Shown in pieces: positions 44,101-55,334 of a DNA stretch of 64,000 nucleotides (position 1 is the first letter of the stretch; the number at the start of each line of letters is the position of its first letter). The position numbers were made by a program, and so were the translations under genes. The notes beneath the pieces were generated by a model. It did not search any database. It saw only the letters and a list, made by a program, of their open reading frames with translations, and was not told where the DNA came from. Source of the DNA: Ciona savignyi (Eukaryota > Chordata > Ascidiacea > Phlebobranchia > Cionidae); contig CH003364.1 of NCBI GenBank assembly GCA_000149265.1, positions 1,560,484 through 1,624,483 of the forward strand, given 5' to 3'.

Positions 44101-44701
44101 CCTTTGGTTTAAATATTAGCAATGCAAGTCTTAAAATTTTTGTGTAGTTTTACACAACCGACTAGTAGCGACCAGTTCCAAACCTGCAACCCTTCGGTTG
44201 AAAGACTTTGCACTAAACCGCCAAACTAACCGGTCCGACTATAAAAAGGGTATTAGTAACAAAACCACTATGGGTTAAAAACTTGGTAAATCCCTATTTT
44301 ATGTTTTCTAGAACGACCCAGAAGAGCTTCTTCAGCAGATTTTGAAGAAATTAGACATTCCTTCGCCATCTGTACCCACTCTGGTAGACATAAATGGACA
44401 TATCTCCCAGCTTATGAAACTTCTTGATAAAAAGCATGCCAACGCTCTACAACATAGCTGGGCCAGATTCATCGAACCAATGTTAAAGTCAAAGCGTAAA
44501 GATCTTCAGGCGGCAGATTTGACCGAAAAGTTAGAAAAAGCTGCAGAAAACTTTAGTTTGAAACTACGTCGACGGCAGTGGGTCAGCACAAAAGGACACC
44601 CACTTAATTTTTTCTACTGTGCAGGAACACCCATTAAAGAGGATCACTATTACACTGATAACGACACACATATTCCATGTTTTGATATAACTCCAAGATA
44701 G
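41120..44701 (+). CDS. Unrecognised large protein, probably mostly helical or coiled-coil, two exons
   Basis: I do not recognise the family. ATG at 41120; exon 1 to 43592 ends at a consensus donor (GAG|gtaagt), and exon 2 (44312-44701) follows atgttttctag and ends in TAG, all in phase. About 953 residues. The first 110 residues look globular (IYCFGQGNQWILFSSLSF, with several Cys and Trp). From about residue 140 on the sequence is rich in Glu, Lys, Leu and Gln with long heptad-like stretches and no membrane segment or signal peptide. The C-terminus ends DDTHIPCFDITPR-like. Exon 1 needs one base removed around 41440-41520 to keep frame: residues up to HIFTR are in one frame and DFGFTFNIPLTDTRR onward in another. 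A lineage-specific scaffold or an innate-immunity-type large protein would both fit. Confidence 0.7.
44148..44245 (-). mobile_element. Cics-like SINE head fragment
   Basis: Reverse-strand head only: aaccgactagtagcgaccag, aacctgcaacccttcggttg, actaaccggtcc. It lies in the intron of the unrecognised gene. Confidence 0.65.
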
Positions 44702-44764
44702 ACACAGCCATCGCCATAAAACGGAAATTGCTTCGTTTTTCTATGCTTTTATTAACGTGTTTTT

Positions 44765-44875
44765 TTAAACGGACTATGTTTCGAATTCTTCTAGGCTTGT
44801 CCTAAAGACCGAGTTTTTTATAACAAATGGACAAGTGTATAGATCTTGTTAACCATTAGACCACACGTACAACCT
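44765..44875 (-). mobile_element. second tRNA-derived SINE family
   Basis: Reverse-strand copy with gtttcgaattcttctaggc and gttaaccattagaccacacg, just past the stop of the preceding gene. Confidence 0.5.
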
Positions 44876-45278
44876 CGTGTGTTTGGACCACTGTAGTTTT
44901 GCCCCGTTTCTCCTTCATTTTTAGTCATTAACCCACCGTAATCTTGATTACCGTAAAGTAGGAGCGTAATATAAATCATACATAGAGCTATGTAAAGATA
45001 TCCATGTTTCATTAACGTGACCTTTTGTATAAAGCTGCCTTATTCCTTAAAACACAAGGAATATACACAACCAAGTGCAATAGCTGAGCGAACCCGACGG
45101 TGGCCACGAGGTAACCGAATGTAAACGCTCTCGCATTTTCACATTTACATTACTTTATCTAAAACTTAGGCGATATATGTCTCGTGTGGGTCATATATTT
45201 AAGTGCATAACAAGCCATCGCGTTTACTGCCACACTACTAAAATGAAGAACGCTTATTAAACTTAATTAAACAATATA
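44876..45278. other. intergenic, small SINE fragment
   Basis: A piece of Cics-like SINE at about 45050-45115 (gtgcaatagctgagcgaacc, gacggtggccacgagg). Nothing else seen. Confidence 0.4.
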
Positions 45279-45744
45279 AAGATGGCGTATAACCAATTAA
45301 GACCTCTATGAACGGCAGGATGTGACGAGTGGTACCCTCCATGAGTCATTGTTTTTAAACTAGTGTTTTGCTGAGTAACAATGGTGGTGATTCCCCAATG
45401 TTTGTTTTGTTGAAAGCAGCATGTGCTAGGCTGCGCGCCGGTGTTCTCGTTTAGCTGTAAAGTTTTGTAATCGTGGAGCAGTGCTTTGTAAAATAAAGGT
45501 GTTGAATGTGCATCTGCTAGCTGTTTTGTTGGAAAAAAGTTGCCGATGTACGAAGGGGTATGGGCTCAAAATTTTTAAACAAAATTTTGTAGGGTTTTGA
45601 GTTTAGGTTGCAGATCCAAGCTTCAATTTTGAATTGTGAAAAAATCTAAGACTTCCTATGTCAGGATTTTGAGTGACAGTCGTTTTTGTGAGGTCAGTTT
45701 GCATTGGAGAGATAGGGAAAATAATTAGTTGAACGCCTCCTAAA
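45279..45744 (+). repeat. 466-bp direct repeat, copy 1
   Basis: Begins aagatggcgtataaccaatt and ends gttgaacgcctcctaaa. As far as I can read it is identical to 46554-47019. A diverged partial third copy lies at about 48530-48690 (gtgttttgcttagtaacaat, gcaggtccaagcttt, caggattttgagtgacag). The ends are not LTR-like (no TG..CA). Confidence 0.9.
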
Positions 45745-46092
45745 TGAAAAACGGGCTATTTTGAATTTTTTGCCAAAATCTCCAAATTTATAGAAATTTG
45801 AGTGTGGATAGAATGTACTAGTCAACTGTTTGTCTAAAATCTTACACTTAATTACTTATGCTAATTAGCAAAGTAATTAATTAGTCATTTTTTCTCATTT
45901 TTGGTTATTTTCACTTCGGTAGAGGGTCGTTCGGATATTTTTTCAAGAACCTAACTTCGAATGGCTTTTATAAATACCAGACAATCTTTCGATACAGACT
46001 GTTAATCCGATTTGTGATATAGGACTGAAAAATGTACTCCTCTTGGTATCCACATGTGTACCTTTTTTTCATATTTTTCAATTTTTGGGCAG

Positions 46093-46509
46093 GTGTGAAG
46101 GCCTAGATGTGTTGTTGGACACTTATGCATACAGAAGATATAAAAACTTACCAATCCTAACCATCCTTGATTGTCAAACATTGGTGAAAGAAGTGGAGGC
46201 GGACAAAATGTGGTCACACGAGACTCAAAGGTGACATTGGGTGTGTTTTTTTACTCAAAAACAACTATTTGTACCCTGGTTATGGACTTTAAACCTTTCA
46301 AATTACAGTGAAAAAATGTGCTGAAACTTGTGGAACATCAAGCAGTGAATTTTAATGTGTACGAAGAGTTTCAGTCATCACCAGTGACACTGTCGCCAAA
46401 TGAAATCTACAGAATGACCACCCTTCAGTCGAAGGCCTGTAATAGCCGAAGCAGTCAGACCGAAACGGTTAAAATTTGGACCGGAGTCTCACAGAATGAC
46501 CTCTACTAG
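46093..46509 (+). CDS. orphan exons of an unrecognised gene (possibly frame-broken)
   Basis: Exon 46093-46230 has acceptor ttttgggcag and donor CAAAG|gtgaca and encodes CEGLDVLLDTYAYRRYKNLP followed by ILTILDCQTLVKEVEADKMW. A second open stretch, from acceptor aaattacag (46308) to TAG at 46509, encodes VLKLVEHQAVNFNVYEEFQ and onward, but joins in the wrong frame by one base at a run of six A. Neither part has a recognised domain. The pair sits between the two 466-bp repeats; no upstream exon is seen. Confidence 0.35.
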
Positions 46510-46553
46510 TAAGTTCAAACAGTTTAAACCAAACTGGAACGGTCACCGTTTCC

Positions 46554-47019
46554 AAGATGGCGTATAACCAATTAAGACCTCTATGAACGGCAGGATGTGA
46601 CGAGTGGTACCCTCCATGAGTCATTGTTTTTAAACTAGTGTTTTGCTGAGTAACAATGGTGGTGATTCCCCAATGTTTGTTTTGTTGAAAGCAGCATGTG
46701 CTAGGCTGCGCGCCGGTGTTCTCGTTTAGCTGTAAAGTTTTGTAATCGTGGAGCAGTGCTTTGTAAAATAAAGGTGTTGAATGTGCATCTGCTAGCTGTT
46801 TTGTTGGAAAAAAGTTGCCGATGTACGAAGGGGTATGGGCTCAAAATTTTTAAACAAAATTTTGTAGGGTTTTGAGTTTAGGTTGCAGATCCAAGCTTCA
46901 ATTTTGAATTGTGAAAAAATCTAAGACTTCCTATGTCAGGATTTTGAGTGACAGTCGTTTTTGTGAGGTCAGTTTGCATTGGAGAGATAGGGAAAATAAT
47001 TAGTTGAACGCCTCCTAAA
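46554..47019 (+). repeat. 466-bp direct repeat, copy 2
   Basis: Offset exactly 1275 bp from copy 1 at both ends, with no difference seen on reading. Directly after it lies a hairpin at 47023-47062 (11-bp stem ctttcgatgcc, loop about 18). Confidence 0.9.
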
Positions 47020-47062
47020 GCACTTTCGATGCCTAGTAAAATGCGTTCGAGGGCATCGAAAG

Positions 47063-48529
47063 GGCTTTATATCGTTTAATTAAGTTTTGTTTTAACAGTA
47101 TTATTTTCCCCTACGTTTATCCGCGTCCTCTATATTAATTTAGTTATATCCAATTTTCGTGTTTTAACCACTGTTCGTTTTGCCGTTTTTCCTGTGCCGT
47201 GTTTTTGCTTTATTTGCCATTAATTAATACTGGAGCAAAAAATAACAAAACTAAACCAATGCAGTTTTTAACTTATTTTGTTTTATATCCGTTGGGTTTC
47301 GTGGCCACGTTTTTTATAATGCTAATTAATTGATTGGATTATAGACGTGTTTTAACTACTATAATTTTGTTTACAATTCTTTTTTATAGAAAATCATGTT
47401 GAATGTTTTTAACTAAACTTAGAACAACATTACTATTTTTCCATCCATGTTGACGAACAGTTGCATTAATGTATATCGTTTTTTTGTCAATGTGTTTCAC
47501 CATGCAAACGTTAAAATATAAATGTCAAGCCTTTAATCATGCATATGCCTTATTGTAAATAATTGTGTTATTCGTTATTAAAAAGCAAAATATATGCTAA
47601 ACGTAATTTTCTCTTTTTTTTCGGTGAATATCACACGGGCAATAGTCGAAGACCTAGCGAACACGTACGAAAGAGAGTCGATATCAGTAGCATTTCCTCA
47701 CGCCCTTAACATTTTACGGAAGCAATTGCAGTATGTTGTATACGATTGGGACATTGTTACAGTTTAAGCACAACCCAAAATTTCACTCGAGTTTGGACGA
47801 TGTCCATTTTATTTGTGGAAAAGGACAATGTTGGCGAGCCACCGACGATTCGACTATAAGACGGCACACAAACCATGTGGTTCCTAACCTTTTAACACAC
47901 ATCACCCTAACGATAAGATAAATAGTTTGCGACACCATGGTATCGCACAACAATTTTGTTCTGTTTAATCCATAGTGTAAGCGCACCTAAGAATCCGAAC
48001 CCATTTGAATGCTACACATTTAAATTCACGCAAACTTGTAATTTCCACCAGAACTTCACGGTATATTGAAATCATGGACTATAAAGTGAAAATTCATTTT
48101 TTCAATGTAGTCCACAATTTTCGGGCCACCCCTTCTCCTTAATATAAGCCGGCTCCCAATTGCACTAGTCGCTTTACCGCACACTTTTCTTCTAGGCCAA
48201 GTATAATAATTTTTTTTTTATAAACATTTAAGTTCTTTTGACGCTCTGACTCATCAAATGATATTTCTTAGGCATAATAGAGTCAAGTCTTTTCTCACAC
48301 ATAATTAAGTCAAGTCATTTTTTCGAGTCAAGTTATTGTAACGTTCTGGCTCGAGTTAAATCGAGTCATTATAAAATGGAGCTTGAGACAACCGACTCCA
48401 TTGGTCACAAGACTGCCCTGGGTAATTAAAATGGCGACCCGTGGCATCGCTGCACTTTGGTTGGAACCGAAGCTATCCGACCGGCTTTCATGCCGAACGA
48501 ATCTGACGTGTGGTGCCCCCTTAGGCATG
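47063..48529. other. intergenic, nothing certain
   Basis: AT-rich. Short SINE-like words occur at about 47715-47780 (gcaattgcagtatgttgtat), and a gagtcaagtc-type short repeat at about 48280-48370. No gene recognised. Confidence 0.4.
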
Positions 48530-48714
48530 ACGTATAAGTGAGTGTTTTGCTTAGTAACAATTTGAAGGGTTTAGTGTTAAAGTTGCAGGTCCAAGCTTTA
48601 ATTTTAAATTGAGATTAAAAAAAGTAAGACTTTTTGTGTCAGGATTTTGAGTGACAGCCCTTTTTGGTCGAATGCCCCCTATGGAGCCTGATCACCACTT
48701 GTCTTTTTTCCAAC

Positions 48715-49799
48715 TTAAGCCCCGTTTACACCAAGCGTAGCTCGGCGTACGGCAGCGCAGCGACCATAAAACAAACAAAGAAATATTTGCCCGGCGTACG
48801 CCGAGCGCACGCTCAGAAAGTCGAGCTGCGCTACGCCGAAGTTCGCTCGTGTAGCGAATTTCACGGGCGTAGCGAGAGTATATTATAATATATTTCTATG
48901 GCAAGAATTGGTTTCCATAGATGCGGTAAAGTCGTCTTTAAGAGCTTTCAATGAAAGAATACAAACTTTACACTAATTTTAAATAGATACATAAACTAGT
49001 TTAAGTATCTTTAAACTTATACACAAAGTCGTACAAAAACAAAACTATATTGCTGCATGCAATTCACCAGCGAGTAAACAACTTGTACATAAATTTGGGT
49101 AATATTTTACCTTTTTACTTATATGCTTGTAGCCTACAGCCTTTAAACTGTATTGTAAAGACATTTATGTAAACACATCTATTGGTTCTGCCAAATTACA
49201 TACTATATTTACTGTAATAATTTGCTCAACATTTGTGATGGAAAATATCGAGCTGTCCAAAGAGTTTTTTCTCCGGGGCTGTAGAAAAACCTCCTTGTTT
49301 GTACGCTATGTGATGTCCCTATTTCCACAAAGGAATAAATTTTAAAATCCAATCTACGTTCAGTTTCTAACATAACACATTTTTATTGTTCATTTAATCA
49401 TTATCTTGGTGTTAAACTTTCAAAACAAAAGTAAACGGCTAGGCTTTTAGAAAAGTAAAAGTTTATGCTTACTGAGTGATGTAATCAGTAGTGAACGCGG
49501 TTGCCCAAAAGTGCTGTACGCAAACGTGTATATTATTATACGTTTTTATATAAGTCATATAAACATGCGTAATAATTAGGATACCTATTGTGCAGGTAGT
49601 TAAAATGTTTTGTTAAATTTTGCTGTTGTTAACAGCACACCGGTTGTTAAAACTTAATTTGGCTTTTCAATTCACCATTTGATCGTAACCATTATATACA
49701 CATCGTTTCACTACAAACGCTGCGCTTGGTGTAAACGGTCGTGCGCCGAGCTACGCCGAGTACGCTGCGCTCGCAAGTTTGGTGTAAACGGGGCTTTAG
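48715..49799. mobile_element. DNA transposon-like element with GCCCCGTTTACACCAA ends
   Basis: The left end taagccccgtttacaccaa is mirrored at the right by ttggtgtaaacggggcttta. Subterminal blocks are rich in ctacgccgagc and its complement. The 1.1-kb interior is AT-rich. A 36-codon open frame near 49238 is not convincing. The end sequence and possible short TAA/TTA flanks recall Harbinger-like MITEs; the class is uncertain. Confidence 0.65.
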
Positions 49800-51006
49800 T
49801 CACCAGCCATATGTCTTATTGCGGGAAAATTAAATGTTATAATGGCGATGCGCTCACCTAAGACGCTCTAACTAATCCATGCATGGTGTTCTGATGCAGT
49901 ATTTAAATATTAAGTAATTTAAAGAGTGTAAAACGAGTAAACAAAATAGTCCAGCTCTTGCATATTTTAGACGAGGATCTGATAACCTGTAGTTATTTGT
50001 TAAATGCTTTATTGGTAAGCAGCAGGGCCGGTTTTAGGCCGATTTGACCGATTAGATCAAATTGGGCCCCGCACCTTGAAGGGGCCCCGCGCTAGCGGGG
50101 GTCTTTCTGTATTACGAGGTTTAAAATACTACTGAAACGTAAAATAAAAAGTTAAATAATATTCTTTCTCATAATATCAATTTGTTATGCATCGTAACTA
50201 AGTCAAATTGATGTCTGCCTGTTACGTCATAATGTATATGGTTGCTAAACAATATAAATATGTTTGGAAGTAAAACAATATATCGTAAATAAGCATCCAC
50301 ATTACCTTTAATTTGTTTTATAGCAAGTATTAAATGTCTATTTTTGTAGTTTGTGTGTACTGCCAGTAGCGGATTAAGGGGGGGGGGGGCTAACAGGGCT
50401 GCAGCCCGGGGGCCCCATCATTAAGGGGCCCCCATCATTAAGGGGCCCCCAATTCCTAACTAGATCATACGATTAAATTATTATCGGTACTTCAATAACT
50501 GTTTAAATTTATACTGATTGAACGTTATACTTTGTAATAAGGCTTTGTTGCGTCTATATGTACATTGCTACTGTTTTTTCGAGGACGCAATTGCGAGTCT
50601 TGGTCTTGTCATATTTTCAGTATTAGACGTGAACAAAGTGTAAGTTAACAAAGTTTACATTTACAGTTTAATTTTTAGATTAAATTAGTGCAGGCGGTGT
50701 AAAGATTCCTAAACTTACAACTTTCCTTAAACTAAGTAGAAGTACAACAGCAGATAAGAACTAGAGAGTGTCAACCACGTGTTAACCACCACTATTTGTA
50801 AAACACATGTTGTATACCCTATATTCATGCTACAGGGTCCCTAACCACAATTTGTATTTTATACACTGAGTATGTAGTTTGTTTCTGCAAGCATAAACGC
50901 ATGGGTCCCATAGTTAACAGACCAAACTTAATTTACATTTTTAGTTGAATAAAGAATAAACGTTTTAAATTTACGAACATTTTACCACAAATGTTTTAAA
51001 TTACGT

Positions 51007-51306
51007 CCGGCCCGATGGTCTAGCGGTTAAGTGCGTCGCCTTTCAATCGAAAGGTTGCAGGTGCGAAACTGGTCGCTATCTAGTCGGTTGTGTCCTTGGG
51101 CAAGGCACTTTACTGACATTGCCTGAACCCAGCGGATTAATGGGTTCTACCAAATTGAAGGAACATGTCTATCACATACAACACACTGCAATAGCTCCGG
51201 TAACCCGACGATGGGCGCGAGGTGATCTGACGATTGCCCATGTGATAACCCCTGGGGTTTTCCCATTCACGGGGATAAACATGAATATCCTATCCTATCC
51301 TATCCT
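51007..51306 (+). mobile_element. full-length tRNA-derived SINE (Cics-like), reference copy
   Basis: The head ggcccgatggtctagcggtt with ggttgcaggtgcgaaactgg carries pol III A- and B-box-like words. It is followed by a body (gcctgaacccagcggattaa, acacactgcaatagctccgg, gggcgcgaggtgatctgacg, ttcccattcacggggataaa) and a tail of TATCC repeats. This copy lies inside the hAT element, so it moved later than that insertion. The family probably corresponds to the composite SINE described from Ciona intestinalis. Confidence 0.9.
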
Positions 51307-51359
51307 AAATTATAGCTTGTTTTCAAGCGCTGTAGTAAAATAAAGCTAAATTTCCAAAA

Positions 51360-52510
51360 CGGCCCGATTTAGTTTTTCATGATTTCAGGGAATCCCCCTG
51401 GGTTTGGTAGATAAGTTTCTGTTTTTACATAAGTGAGTCATTTAATGTAGCAATTCTTAAAGTTTTAATCTGATTTGTCGTCTTCTTGTTGAAGATGTCA
51501 TTGCGATATGGCATGTCTGCCACAATCAAAATTTAGGAACATATCTTTGTTTTCATGTAAATTAACCTAATTAAATGTTTTCTTTTTTTAATTGGCACAA
51601 AGTGTTTAATGTTTTAACATTTTACCGAATTTTATTAAAATTACAGCAGCCGTTCAAGTGCTATGCCCAAAAAATCTAATTTTTTAGAAAAAAAATGTTT
51701 TGGTTTTTAACGTCTCAGGGGAATTTCCCTAGATTCATCTGCTTATCTAGATTATGTTCTGTTACAAATGTCAAATTTTTATTGCGATTTCATTACTCCT
51801 TCTGGTAGATGTCGGGGCGACATAGCATGCCTGTCACAATTATCATTTAACAGCAAAAGTTTAATTTTTAGGGTATTTCCCTAGGTAATTTTTTTATTTC
51901 TTTTAAGTGTTAAATCAGTGACAAGTGCACTAACATTCCACCAAATTTGATTCAAATTGGAGCAGCCGTTCAAGTGCTATGGCCTAAAAAGCTAATTTTT
52001 TTTTTAAAAATGACCGTTTTGGTTTTTAACGTCCAAGGGGAATTCCCCTAAATTTTTTACCCAAAATTTTGGTTTCTGCATATCTAGGCCATGTTGTCTA
52101 AAAAATCACCAAGTTTCATTCCGATTACATTATTCCTTCTGGTAGATGTCGGGGCGCCATAGCATGCCTGTCACAATTATCATTTAACAGCAAAAGTTTA
52201 ATTTTTAGGGTATTTCCCTAGGTAATTTTTTTATTTCTTTTAAGTGTTAAATCAGTGACTAGTGCACTAACATTCCACCAAACTTGATTCAAATTGGAGC
52301 AGCCGTTCAAGCGCTATGGCCTAAAAAGCTAATTTGTTAGAAAGAAATGACCGTTTTGGCTTTTAACGTCCAAGGGGAATTCCCCTAAATTTATTACCCA
52401 AAATTTTGGTTTCTGCATATCTAGGCCATGTTGTTTATAAAATCACCAAGTTTCATTGCGATTCCATTAGTTCCTTCTGGTAGATGTCGGGGCGCCATGC
52501 CATGCCTGTC
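51360..52510. repeat. tandem repeat inside the hAT element, unit about 316-337 bp
   Basis: The word cagccgttcaag recurs at 51647, 51963 and 52300. Between them the order ggtttttaacgtc, ttcccctaaattt, ctggtagatgtcggggcg, agggtatttccctagg repeats about three and a half times. Non-coding. Confidence 0.85.
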
Positions 52511-52643
52511 AAGCGTTTGACGAAGAAAAAAAAAAAAAAGAAAAAAAAGAAAAAAAAAAAAAAAGAAAAAAAAAAAACGGACAAAAACAATATGTGTCCC
52601 ATTTTTTTCAAATGGGACCCATAATGAACCCATTTCGCCTAAG

Positions 52644-54951
52644 TTGGACATTGGAAATCAGACTATACATGGATCTTCTATGCATGTATTGGATGAGGAT
52701 GTTAATGCTTGTTCTGAACCTAAAAGTGTAATGGATGATGTTATTAGTGATGATCTTAACTTTTGGCCACAAAAAATTTCTGAAAACTTGAGAAATTACT
52801 GGATACAGCGTGGTTCATCTTCATGTCAACATAAAAATCATGGTTTTAAAGAATCAGTGGTACAGTTGGAGAAAGAATCACAACGCCGATACTGTAGTAT
52901 AGCTTTGTTTCAGCGCGTTCATGCAAGAACAGGAGAACAGTTTAATAGAACTTGGTTAAGCTATTCTAAAATAAGTGGACGAGTTTATTGTTTTGTATGC
53001 AAGCTAATGTCAAGTACAGTGAGTAAGTTGACCAGTGGATTAAATAATTGGAAACATGCTCATGAAATACTTATGAGTCATAAAAATTCTAAACAGCACC
53101 TTGATGCCATGGCAGCTTTATGTGCTCGAAAGTCATCCAGTCAGATAGACAGCGATCTGGTGAAGCAGTATGAAGGCGAAGTCCAGTATTGGCAAGAACT
53201 TCTTCGGAGGCTAGTCAGTGTTGTGAAATTTCTCTGTGTCCGTGGCCTCGCGTTTCGTGGCAAGAATGAACTAATAGGTTCATCCAACATGGTAATTATC
53301 TAGGCATACTTGAGCTTCTGAGTGAGTACGACACGTTTCTAGCTGAACATATTAGTAAGCATGCAAACAAGGGTCGAGGCCATGCGTCTTATTTATCTTC
53401 AACTATTTGTGAGGAGTTGATCGAGCTCATGGGTCAAAAGGTTTTATGTGTAATTATTGATGAAATCAAAACAGCTAAGTATTTTTCAATATCTGTTGAC
53501 TCTACTCCTGATATCATGCATGTGGACCAGCTCAGTGGTTATTCGATATGTTCTACAATCTGGCCCTGTTGAACGATTCTTAAAGTTTATACCGATATAT
53601 TCTCACACTGGATCAGAAATTGCTCGAATAATTCTTCAGTTCCTGGAAGAAAATGGCATAAACATTCAAAACTGTCGTGGCCAGTCATATGATAATGCTT
53701 CTAACATGAGCGGCAAGTACAAAGGCGTGCAAGCAATCATCCGTGAAAGGTGCAGTGTTGCTTATTACATACCGTGCACAGCGCACTCTTTAAATTTGAT
53801 TGGAAAATGTGCAGCAGAATGTTGCCCCAATGCAGTTGAATTTTTTAATCTTCTTCAAAATCTCTATTCATGGTTTGTATCATCTACCCACCGATGGCAG
53901 GGTACACCGAAAGCATCTAAGGGGGTTGCCTGTTACAAAGGCCTTGTCTGACACAAGGTGGTCAGCACGGTATGATGCGGTACGGGCTTTAAATAAAGGG
54001 TACCATGAGAATATGTCAGCACTAGAAGAACTGCAATCTGATGAAAATCAGCCGCGGGACAGTAGGCTTGTGGCTGAAGGATTTCTAAAGAAGCTTCAGC
54101 AGCTGGAAGTTGCCATTTTGGTGGAAGTTTGGGACACGGTCTTAGAAAGATTTCAAAAAACCAGTTTAACTCTCCAAGGAAGTAAACTCCCCGTGAATTC
54201 AGCAGTTCATTTGTTGGAATCTCTCCTCGAATTCGTTAGAAGCCAGAGATCTGAATTTGAATATTATGAAGATAAAGGGATAGCGAAGTCTGTTGTCAAA
54301 GTGTACAAAGAAACTTCAAAACGAGAAAAGACGAGGAAGCGCCAATTCGATGAGGGTTGTTCGAAAGAAACAATATTCTCACCCAGAGAACGATTCAGGT
54401 GTGAGGTATATTTGCCAATTATGGACGCACTGTCATCAGCTGTACAACATCGTTTGCACTTGTATATGCTCATTCAGAACAAGTTTGGATTCCTATCCAA
54501 CATATGTGAGCTGAGTAAAGACGACATTCGTCATGCAGCAATCCAGTTAATGGAAACATATGTAAATGATTTTGAAGACTGCTTCCCATCGGAAATGATT
54601 CATTTTTCTGAATTTTACAAAGCCGTTAGTGGTCAAGAGAAGATAAAATCACGGAACTCAAGTACAGAGATAGTGCTTTTGCTGTTGAATGAAAATATGT
54701 GTAGCCACATCTTTCCAAACGTTCACATCGCACTTCGCATTTATCTGTGCATGGCACCATCCAACTGCTGTGGAGAGCGATCCTTTTCGAAATTGAAAAG
54801 AATAAAAAATGAGGCGAGGAATTCCATGGGTCAAGAGCGACTCAATTTTCTCTCACTTATGAGCATCGAAAATGATGTTGTTGACTCACTTTCCTTCACT
54901 GATTTGATCCGCGACTTCGCCCTCAGAAAAGCTCGCAAAAAATCTACCTAA
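52644..54951 (+). pseudogene. hAT-family transposase (ZMYM/TTF-type), frame-broken
   Basis: Reads in order across three frames: an N-terminal TTF-type zinc-finger-like region (YCSIALFQRVHARTGEQFNR, TWLSYSKISGRVYCFVCKLM), a catalytic-core part with FLKFIPIYSHTGSEIARII and SYDNASNMSGKYKGVQAII, a SDTRWSARYDAV motif, and the C-terminal hAT dimerisation region (NCCGERSFSKLKRIKNEARN, RLNFLSLMSIENDVV). Frame changes occur near 53290, 53530 and 53910, so it does not encode an intact protein as assembled. This is the gene of the element at 50364-55214, not a host gene. Confidence 0.85.
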
Positions 54952-55334
54952 CACATTATTCGTAGGATGAATGCTTATTAGCTTGATGAATTTGTATATT
55001 CGTTCGTTGTATATGTGAATTTCATTGTAATTTTTGATAGTATTGTATTAATGATTGATGTTATCTGATGCTTTGTTTCAATAACACAAAATGTTCAGTT
55101 GGTTCAGGTCGTGTTTTCAGCCTATTAACGTTAATTTTATATTTATGCTATATATCGATAGGGCCCCTGTCGAAATTTCAGCCAGAGGCCTCGTACAACC
55201 TTAATCCGCCCCTGTGTACTGGTATGCATTTTATGATATATAAACACCCATAAATTTTGCTATGAAGAGTAGGGGCCCCGCCATCACATTTCTAATTGGG
55301 CCCCGCGGTTCCGAGCACCGGGCCTGGTAAGCAG

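Larger units (their letters stand above)
50364..55214 (+). mobile_element. inner autonomous-type hAT element (transposase decayed)
   Basis: Starts CAGTAGCGGATTAAGG and ends CCTTAATCCGCCCCTG, which are inverse. Flanking 8-mers tgtactgc (50356-50363) and tgtactgg (55215-55222) differ at one position. The 4851-bp element contains a nested SINE (51007-51306), a tandem repeat (51360-52510), a poly-A/G tract (52520-52577) and the transposase remnant. Short GGGGCCCC-rich blocks follow the left end. Confidence 0.88.
50023..55326. mobile_element. outer hAT-like element, split by a nested insertion
   Basis: The left part 50023-50363 starts CAGGGCCGGTTTTAGGCC; the right part 55215-55326 ends GGTTCCGAGCACCGGGCCTG. 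The 8-mer gtaagcag flanks both ends exactly (50015-50022 and 55327-55334). Ends are inverse over about nine bases with one mismatch. Without the nested element it is only about 450 bp and non-coding. The block ttgggccccgc appears inside both parts. Confidence 0.85.

Noticed and set aside
45279-47019. LTR retrotransposon with 466-bp LTRs
   Set aside because: No TG..CA ends, no primer-binding site or polypurine tract seen, and the interior has spliced-exon features rather than pol.
51007-51080. Functional tRNA gene
   Set aside because: Only pol III box-like words are present; the region does not fold as a complete cloverleaf and is followed by the SINE body.
51119-51343. Recurring frame [17 protein letters not shown] seen here and at 3209, 23700 and 57759
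   Set aside because: The same translated SINE body at each place; a repeat shadow, not a protein family.
52644-54951. Host gene similar to ZMYM1-type proteins
   Set aside because: Lies inside a hAT element with terminal inverted repeats and target duplication, and is frame-broken; it is the element's transposase.
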